A stretch of 64,000 nt of DNA, taken from Desulfobacteraceae bacterium UBA2174. GTDB taxonomy: Bacteria > Desulfobacterota > Desulfobacteria > Desulfobacterales > UBA2174. Positions 58,922 to 64,000 of the stretch are shown here, piece after piece. The notes under the pieces are model-generated. The model did not search any database. It saw only the letters and a program-made list of their open reading frames with translations, and was not told the DNA's origin. The position numbers and the translations under genes are program-made. Positions within the stretch are counted from its first letter, which is position 1. Every line of letters begins with the position of its first letter. The stretch is taken from positions 53,315 to 117,314 of the forward strand of contig DCWA01000029.1 of assembly GCA_002327445.1 (NCBI GenBank). The letters run 5' to 3'.

Positions 58922-59901
58922 TGCCGATGGGCCGCTACCTGCTGGGCCGCGTGGCGGAATCGGTGCTGGTGTTTTTCGTGATTCTCACCGTCTTTTTCTT
59001 TCTTTTCCGCCTGGCGCCGGGAGACCCGGTGTCGCGCCTGGTGGACCCGGGCATGACCCCCGAGGAGGCCGCCCTGCTCACCGCCCAACTCGGCCTGGAC
59101 CAGCCTGCGGGCAAGCAGTACCTGATCTTCATCGCCAATTTCTTCAGGGGCCATTTCGGGGTGTCCTTTCACTACGGCCGACCGGTGGCCGAGATCATCG
59201 CCCGGCGTCTGCCCAACACCATCCTGCTGTTCACCAGCGCCGTGCTCATCTCGGCCCTGGCCGGTATCCGCCTGGGCAAGATCGCCGCCTGGCGCAAAGG
59301 GGGGCGGCTGGACACCTGGATGACCATCGGCGCCCTGGTGTGCCATACCCTCTTTCTGCCCTGGGTCGCCCTGCTGCTGATCTGGCTGCTGAGTTTCCAG
59401 GTGGGCTGGTTTCCCATAACCGGCATGATCTCTCCGGAGCTTTGGATCGTCGGCGACGTCACGTGGCTGGAAAAGGGACTGGACATCCTCCACCACCTCG
59501 CCCTGCCGCTGATGACGCTGTTTCTGATCCACTTCGGCAGCTACCTGCTCATCATGCGCGGCAGCATGCTCGAGACCCTCAACGAGGACTACATCTTCAC
59601 GGCCCGGGCCAAGGGGCTGCCCGAACGGGTGATCCGCGAGCGGCACGCCGCCCCCAACGCGGCTCTGCCCGTGGTTACCGGCGTGGCGTTGAGCCTGGCC
59701 TTTTCCATCAACGGCGGCGCCCTGACCGAGACCGTCTTCTCCTGGCCGGGCATCGGGCGCGAGCTGGTGTTCGCCGTCAGCAACAACGACTACCCCCTGG
59801 CCATGGGCTGTTTTCTCTTGATCTCGGCGGTGGTGCTGGCCGCCAACATCGTCGTGGACCTGCTATACGCCCTGCTCGACCCGAGGATCCGCTACGGATG
59901 A
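58921..59901 (+). CDS. oppB: Peptide ABC transporter permease OppB/DppB-like
   Basis: The 326-residue inner-membrane permease has the typical N-terminal helix with F-R-L-A-P-G-D-P and the EAA loop A-R-A-K-G-L-P-E-R-V-I. The C-terminal segment E-T-V-F-S-W-P-G-I-G follows. It has about six transmembrane helices. It begins on the last base of the binding-protein stop (TGATG), showing coupling. Confidence 0.92.
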   Translation: MPMGRYLLGRVAESVLVFFVILTVFFFLFRLAPGDPVSRLVDPGMTPEEAALLTAQLGLDQPAGKQYLIFIANFFRGHFGVSFHYGRPVAEIIARRLPNTILLFTSAVLISALAGIRLGKIAAWRKGGRLDTWMTIGALVCHTLFLPWVALLLIWLLSFQVGWFPITGMISPELWIVGDVTWLEKGLDILHHLALPLMTLFLIHFGSYLLIMRGSMLETLNEDYIFTARAKGLPERVIRERHAAPNAALPVVTGVALSLAFSINGGALTETVFSWPGIGRELVFAVSNNDYPLAMGCFLLISAVVLAANIVVDLLYALLDPRIRYG

Positions 59902-60851
59902 ACGACGCTGAATGCCAAGGCCCGGGCGCCTATCAGGAGCCGTCGCCCGCCGCCCCGGCGCCCTCCTTCTGGCGCGCGACCTGGCGCAACAACTTTCGCC
60001 AGTTGGTGGCCAACCCCGTGGGGCGCATCGGGGTGGTGCTGCTGGCCCTGTTCGCTCTGATGGCCGCCGCCAGTTTCCTGCCGCCGCTGATCCATCCCAT
60101 GTATCACCCCATGACAGGCGTCGACCCCCTCATCGCCCACAGCACCGGGCCGAGTTGGCGCCACTGGCTGGGCACCGACTTCATCGGCCGCGACATCTTC
60201 AGCCAACTTCTGGCCGGGTCCCGGGTGGCCTTCATGGTGGGCGTCAGCGCCGCCCTGGTGAGCATCCTGGTGGGCACGGCGGTGGGCATGGTGGCCGGCT
60301 ACGGCGGACGGATCGTCGACAGCTTGCTCATGCGCCTGGCGGACATCGTCATGGTGATGCCCACCTTGCTGGTGGTGTTGATCCTGGCATCGCTGTTCGG
60401 CCGGTTGGACATCTGGACCATCGTGCTGCTCATCGCCCTCTTCCGCTGGCCGGGGGTGGCGCGGGTGATCCGGTCGCGCACCCTGTCGCTGAAGCACCGG
60501 CCCTTCATCGATGCCGCCCGCATCGCCGGGGCCTCCCACGGGCGCATCATTTTGCGGCACATCCTGCCCAACGTGATGCCCCTGGCCCTGCTGTACATGA
60601 CGTTCCGGGTCACATCGGCCATCATCATCGAGGCGGCCCTGGCCTTCCTGGGGTTCGGCGACCCGGCGACGGTGAGCTGGGGCATGATGCTGCAGTGGGT
60701 CTGGAAAACCGGCCACATGTTCCAGGCGCCGTACTGGCTGCTGCCACCGGGGCTGTGCATCTCGCTGTTGACCTTGTCGTTCTACATGATCGGCCGGGCC
60801 CTGGAGGACGTCATCGATCCGCGCCTGCGCAGGGAGGAACCGGACGCCTGA
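59898..60851 (+). CDS. oppC: Peptide ABC transporter permease OppC/DppC-like
   Basis: The 317-residue permease has the DppC-like H-W-L-G-T-D-F-I-G-R-D-I-F-S, the EAA loop A-A-R-I-A-G-A-S-H-G-R-I-I and L-A-F-L-G-F-G-D-P near the end. It pairs with the preceding permease to form the membrane channel. Its ATG overlaps the previous stop by 4 nt. A short Pro/Ala-rich cytoplasmic N-terminus precedes the first helix. Confidence 0.92.
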   Translation: MNDAECQGPGAYQEPSPAAPAPSFWRATWRNNFRQLVANPVGRIGVVLLALFALMAAASFLPPLIHPMYHPMTGVDPLIAHSTGPSWRHWLGTDFIGRDIFSQLLAGSRVAFMVGVSAALVSILVGTAVGMVAGYGGRIVDSLLMRLADIVMVMPTLLVVLILASLFGRLDIWTIVLLIALFRWPGVARVIRSRTLSLKHRPFIDAARIAGASHGRIILRHILPNVMPLALLYMTFRVTSAIIIEAALAFLGFGDPATVSWGMMLQWVWKTGHMFQAPYWLLPPGLCISLLTLSFYMIGRALEDVIDPRLRREEPDA

Positions 60852-60852
60852 G

Positions 60853-61815
60853 ATGGACCTGCTCACCGTGGACAACCTGACGGTGCAATACCTTTCCCGG
60901 CGCGGCTGCGTGACCGCGGTGGACCGGGTCTCGTTCGCGCTGCCCCGGGGGCAGTGCTTCGGCCTGGTGGGCGAATCGGGCAGCGGCAAATCCACCATCG
61001 GCGCGGCCCTCATGCGGCTGTTGCCCCCCAATGGCCGAATGCGGGCCGACGGGATCGTCCTCGACGGTGAAGAATTGACCCGGCTCGGCGAAGAAGAGAT
61101 GCGGCAGCGGCGCTGGCGCAAGGTCTCCATGGTCTTCCAGGCGGCGATGAATGCGCTCAACCCGGTGAAACGGGTGGAAGACCAGGTAATGGAAGCCGTG
61201 CGCACCCACCTGCCGGAACTGGGGACGCCGGAAGCGGCCCGGCAGGTGAGGCAATGGTTCGCCCGGGTCGGCATTCCGGACAACCGGCGTCGCGACTACC
61301 CCCACCAGTACAGCGGCGGCATGCGCCAGCGGGCCGTGATCGCCATGGCCCTGTCCTGCCATCCAGCCCTGGTGATCGCCGACGAACCGACCACCGCCCT
61401 GGACGTCATCGTCCAGGACCAGATTTTATCTTTGCTCGGCAGCTTGCGCCGGGCCCGAGACATGAGCATTCTTCTCATCAGTCACGACATATCGGTGGTG
61501 GCCGACGTCTGCGACCGCATCGGCGTCCTCTACGCCGGCCGGATGGTGGAAAGCGGAACCCGCCGGGAGGTGTTCGAAGCCCCGGCCCACCCCTACACCC
61601 GAACCCTGCTGGCAGCCCACATCACCCTGGCGGACCGCCGGGGGACGCCGAAAACCGTGTCCCTCCCGGGGCCGGAGGAACCGGGGGCCGCGGCGGGATG
61701 TTGTTTCCGCCAACGCTGCCCCGCGTGCCAACCGATTTGCCGGCAGTCGCCGCCGTGGCATTGGCTCAGCCGAACCCACGGGGTCCGCTGCCACAAGGGT
61801 GACAGGTCGACGTGA
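60853..61815 (+). CDS. oppD: Peptide ABC transporter ATPase OppD/DppD-like
   Basis: The 320-residue ATPase has Walker A G-E-S-G-S-G-K-S-T, signature Y-S-G-G-M-R-Q-R and Walker B A-L-V-I-A-D-E-P-T-T-A-L-D. The C-terminal oligopeptide extension with cysteines is R-Q-R-C-P-A-C-Q-P-I-C, typical of the OppD/F [4Fe-4S] motif. It powers import with OppF. Confidence 0.93.
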   Translation: MDLLTVDNLTVQYLSRRGCVTAVDRVSFALPRGQCFGLVGESGSGKSTIGAALMRLLPPNGRMRADGIVLDGEELTRLGEEEMRQRRWRKVSMVFQAAMNALNPVKRVEDQVMEAVRTHLPELGTPEAARQVRQWFARVGIPDNRRRDYPHQYSGGMRQRAVIAMALSCHPALVIADEPTTALDVIVQDQILSLLGSLRRARDMSILLISHDISVVADVCDRIGVLYAGRMVESGTRREVFEAPAHPYTRTLLAAHITLADRRGTPKTVSLPGPEEPGAAAGCCFRQRCPACQPICRQSPPWHWLSRTHGVRCHKGDRST

Positions 61816-62810
61816 CCATGGATTCATCCCGCGCAACGGCCATTGAACTCCAGGGCGTCACCAAGTCCTTCCGCACCCAATCGGGCAGGGGGACCGTGGT
61901 GGCCCTGGACGCGGTGGACCTGGCGGTGGAAACCGGCGAAATCTTCGGCCTGGTGGGCGAAAGCGGCAGCGGCAAGACCACCGCCGGCCGCCTGATGGTG
62001 CGCCTGGACCGTGCCGATGAGGGCGTGGTGCGGGTGGCCGGCGCCGATCTGAACCGGTTGCGGGGCAAGGGACTGAGGGACTTTCGGCGCAAGGTCCAGA
62101 TGATCTTCCAGGACCCGTACCAGTCGCTCAACCCGTACATGTCGGTGAGCGACACCGTGGGCGAGCCGCTGATCATCGCCGGGGAGCTCTCCCCTGCCGA
62201 GCGCCGCCAGAAGGTCCTGCAGATGCTGGCAACGGTGGGCCTGGGCCCACCCGAGGCCTTCCTGCGGCGCTATCCGCACCAGCTCAGCGGGGGCCAGCGC
62301 CAGCGCGTGGCCATCGCCCGGGCCATGGTCCTGGACCCGGAGATCATGGTGGCCGACGAGCCCACCTCGATGCTGGACGCCTCCATGGCGGTGCAGATCT
62401 ACCAGCTGCTGGCGTCCATCCAGGCAGGGCGGGCCATGACCATGGTCTTTATCACCCACAGCCTGGCGGCGGCGCACTACCTCTGCGACCGCATCGCCGT
62501 GATTTACCGGGGCGTCGTGGTGGAGTGCGGACCGGCCGAGACCGTGATCTTCCACCCGCGCCACCCCTACACCCGGGCCCTGATGGACGCCCTGCCCCGG
62601 CACGGGCGGCCGGGGGCCCAGCGGCGCTACGGCACCCTGCGGCCGGAACCGCGCCCGGGAAGGTTTCCGGGCGGGTGCGTGTTTTTCGATCACTGCAACC
62701 GGGCCGACCCCCACCGCTGCGCCCACCGGCGGCCGGCGCTCCGATCCATGGGCGACGGGGTGTCGGCCGCCTGCTTTCTGGCTGCGCCGCACCGGTCTCG
62801 CGGTATGTGA
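61812..62810 (+). CDS. oppF: Peptide ABC transporter ATPase OppF/DppF-like
   Basis: The 332-residue ATPase has Walker A G-E-S-G-S-G-K-T-T, signature L-S-G-G-Q-R-Q-R and M-V-A-D-E-P-T-S-M-L-D. A Cys-containing tail follows (G-G-C-V-F-F-D-H-C). GTG 61812 overlaps the oppD TGA; ATG 61818 is an equally good start. It is the last gene of the NTT-gshB-opp operon, followed by a terminator. Confidence 0.93.
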   Translation: MTMDSSRATAIELQGVTKSFRTQSGRGTVVALDAVDLAVETGEIFGLVGESGSGKTTAGRLMVRLDRADEGVVRVAGADLNRLRGKGLRDFRRKVQMIFQDPYQSLNPYMSVSDTVGEPLIIAGELSPAERRQKVLQMLATVGLGPPEAFLRRYPHQLSGGQRQRVAIARAMVLDPEIMVADEPTSMLDASMAVQIYQLLASIQAGRAMTMVFITHSLAAAHYLCDRIAVIYRGVVVECGPAETVIFHPRHPYTRALMDALPRHGRPGAQRRYGTLRPEPRPGRFPGGCVFFDHCNRADPHRCAHRRPALRSMGDGVSAACFLAAPHRSRGM

Positions 62811-62903
62811 CGACGTTTTAATCGGCTGAAAACCTTCCGGCAATCTTCAGCCCTTCGACATCGCCCCCGGGTCTGGGCCCGGGGTGACGAGCTGCTGAAG
62901 AAT

Positions 62904-62925
62904 ACCGGATGCGTCCGGTTTTTTT
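62904..62925 (+). terminator. Intrinsic terminator after the peptide transporter operon
   Basis: ACCGGA (62904-62909) pairs with TCCGGT (62914-62919) around TGCG and is followed by a run of Ts to 62925. It ends the operon about 95 nt after the oppF stop. Confidence 0.8.
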
Positions 62926-62929
62926 CCGC

Positions 62930-62999
62930 CATTCCTGCGAAAGCAGAGCCTGCCCCGGACTCGATCCGGGGTCCGGGGCAGGCTCGATCCGGGGAATCC
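62930..62999. repeat. CCTGCCCCGGACTCGATCCGGGG-type palindromic repeat
   Basis: A block of GC-rich inverted repeats contains GCCTGCCCCGGACTCGATCC followed by its inverted form (GGGGTCCGGGGCAGGC) and a further CTCGATCCGGGGAATCC. This is a REP-like intergenic element. Together with the terminator it fills most of the 306-nt gap before the last gene. Confidence 0.75.
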
Positions 63000-63116
63000 A
63001 TGTTCGTCGGAACGAGACGGCGGAAGACCATCCGGAAATTTCCAACGCCGCGGCCACCGGCTTGACCAAACCGGCCACACCCGGGACCGGCGGCAGGGGT
63101 GAAAGGAAAATTCGCC

Positions 63117-63908
63117 ATGACACTGCCCTTCGTCGTCTCCATCCCCCACTGCGGGCGGGACGTGCCGCCGGAGATCCGTCGCCGGATGGCGCTGAACGAC
63201 CGCCAGATCATCGAATCGGTGGATTTCGGCACCTTCGAGATCTTCGGCCGGCTTCCGGCGGCCGCCATGATCCATACCCCCTGGAGCCGGCTGGTGGCCG
63301 ATCTGAACCGCAGCGCCGACAACCGGGGCGCCAAGGGCGTGATCGCCCTCATCGACTACCACGGCCGGCCGGTGTTCAATCCCGGCGCCGAACCGGACGA
63401 CACGGTCATCGACCAGCGGGTGGCCCTCTACCACGCGCCGTATTACCACCGGCTGACCCGGGCCATGGCCCGGGTCCCCTTTGAAATGCTGCTCGATGGC
63501 CACTCCCTCAACGGCACCGGTCCGGCCGACGCGCCCGACGCCGGCCGGCGGCGCAAGGACGTGATCCTGAGCAACAACGGCGATGAAAACGGGCGCCCGG
63601 TATCCGGCCGCGGCCCGGCCACCTTCCCGGCCGACCTGCTGGCCGCCATGGGGGAGGCTTTCGAACGCCAGGGCTTCAGCGTGTCGATCAATGCGCCGTA
63701 CAAGGGCGGCAACATCATCAACCACTACGGCCCCGCCCTGATCCAGGCGGGCAAGGCGGCGGTCCAGATCGAGATGAACCAGGACCTGTACATGGCGGCC
63801 GGCGACATCGAAGTCGATCCCCGGCGCATCGAAGAAGTGGCGCAACGGGTGGAGGGGGCCCTGGCCGGCTTCGCCGAACGATGCTTCGGCGATGCCGGCG
63901 GCCGGTGA
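63117..63908 (+). CDS. N-formylglutamate amidohydrolase family protein
   Basis: The 263-residue zinc hydrolase has the HutG-type pattern: S-I-P-H-C-G near residue 10, L-V-A-D-L-N-R near 63, and metal residues in L-L-D-G-H-S and Q-I-E-M-N-Q-D-L-Y. It would release formate or another acyl group from an N-acyl-glutamate or similar substrate. No other his-utilisation genes are nearby. ATG 63117 is chosen after AAAGGAAAA. It forms its own unit after a terminator; a link to peptide import is possible but unproven. Confidence 0.85.
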   Translation: MTLPFVVSIPHCGRDVPPEIRRRMALNDRQIIESVDFGTFEIFGRLPAAAMIHTPWSRLVADLNRSADNRGAKGVIALIDYHGRPVFNPGAEPDDTVIDQRVALYHAPYYHRLTRAMARVPFEMLLDGHSLNGTGPADAPDAGRRRKDVILSNNGDENGRPVSGRGPATFPADLLAAMGEAFERQGFSVSINAPYKGGNIINHYGPALIQAGKAAVQIEMNQDLYMAAGDIEVDPRRIEEVAQRVEGALAGFAERCFGDAGGR

Positions 63909-63944
63909 CGCGCGGCATGCCTCCCCTTGTCTTCCCGGCGACCG

Positions 63945-64000
63945 CTTCTCCTTGTCATTCCGAGGAGCGCCCTTTTTTGTCATTCCGAGGAGTTAATCCG
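63945..64000 (-). repeat. Inverted copy of the 24-bp direct repeat found at 10.07 kb
   Basis: TTGTCATTCCGAGGAGCGCC followed by CTTTTTTGTCATTCCGAGG is the reverse complement of the GCGC-C-TCGG-ATGACAAAAAGG unit at 10071-10142, with about 25-bp spacing. The window ends inside it. Confidence 0.8.

Noticed and set aside
1..64000. tRNA, rRNA, integrase or phage genes
   Set aside because: None could be recognised on either strand, so the region was not called an integrated island.

Overview
The window is GC-rich and densely coded, with many overlapping start/stop pairs. It looks like an anaerobic Desulfobacterota (sulfate-reducer-like, Desulfobacteraceae/Desulfosarcinaceae type) chromosome. The evidence is a TAXI-type TRAP transporter, a LUD-domain protein, two MinD-type ATPases carrying ferredoxin inserts beside NifX-like proteins, a PUFA-synthase/olefin (Pfa/Ole) locus, and a PrpD-family gene read through two in-frame TGA codons that looks like a selenoprotein. 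The taxon is an inference; no rRNA or tRNA gene was seen.

Region 1 (1-16.3 kb) is one long plus-strand dicarboxylate operon. It holds succinyl-CoA-synthetase-like subunits, an HD protein, a CitE/malyl-CoA-lyase-like enzyme, a ferredoxin, a GntR/FCD regulator, a fumarate-reductase/succinate-dehydrogenase-like complex with a fused CD membrane anchor, both halves of a class I fumarase-like hydratase, two MmgE/PrpD enzymes, a LUD protein, a carboxymuconolactone-decarboxylase-like protein and a TAXI-TRAP importer. The set fits import and oxidation of a branched or substituted C4-C5 dicarboxylate (for example methylsuccinate/mesaconate to citramalate to citramalyl-CoA to acetyl-CoA + pyruvate). The second PrpD gene contains TGA-GCG-TGA in frame, 22-28 nt upstream of a perfect hairpin with the geometry of a bacterial SECIS.

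Region 2 (16.5-17.7 kb) has a DJ-1/PfpI protein and a universal stress protein. Region 3 (17.9-43.2 kb) is a composite lipid locus: pfaD, a divergent HTH regulator, a pfaA megasynthase (KS-AT-ACP-ACP-KR-DH), a tandem array of palindromic non-coding repeats, a minus-strand helicase plus Cys-rich protein, a small proline-rich protein, pfaC (KS-CLF-four hotdogs) and oleA-oleB-oleC-oleD, followed by a sphingosine-1-phosphate-lyase-like PLP enzyme. PfaC and OleA overlap, which suggests that a polyunsaturated acyl chain is handed to head-to-head hydrocarbon synthesis. No pfaB or pfaE is present.

Region 4 (43.3-47.7 kb) is an ORP-like metal/Fe-S cluster (two NifX-like proteins, two MinD-ferredoxin ATPases, a His-rich IscU/NifU-like scaffold and a receiver-like protein) followed by a small CULT (cereblon-type) protein. 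Region 5 (48.4-52.3 kb, minus) is an unassigned three-gene operon: GNAT fusion, RimK-like ATP-grasp and PP-loop enzyme. Region 6 (52.4-64 kb) has a decayed SUMF gene and an overlapping operon of an NTT-HEAT-cNMP protein, a glutathione-synthetase-like ATP-grasp and a five-gene peptide ABC importer. An N-formylglutamate amidohydrolase-like gene closes the window. Several families of dispersed intergenic repeats punctuate the window.
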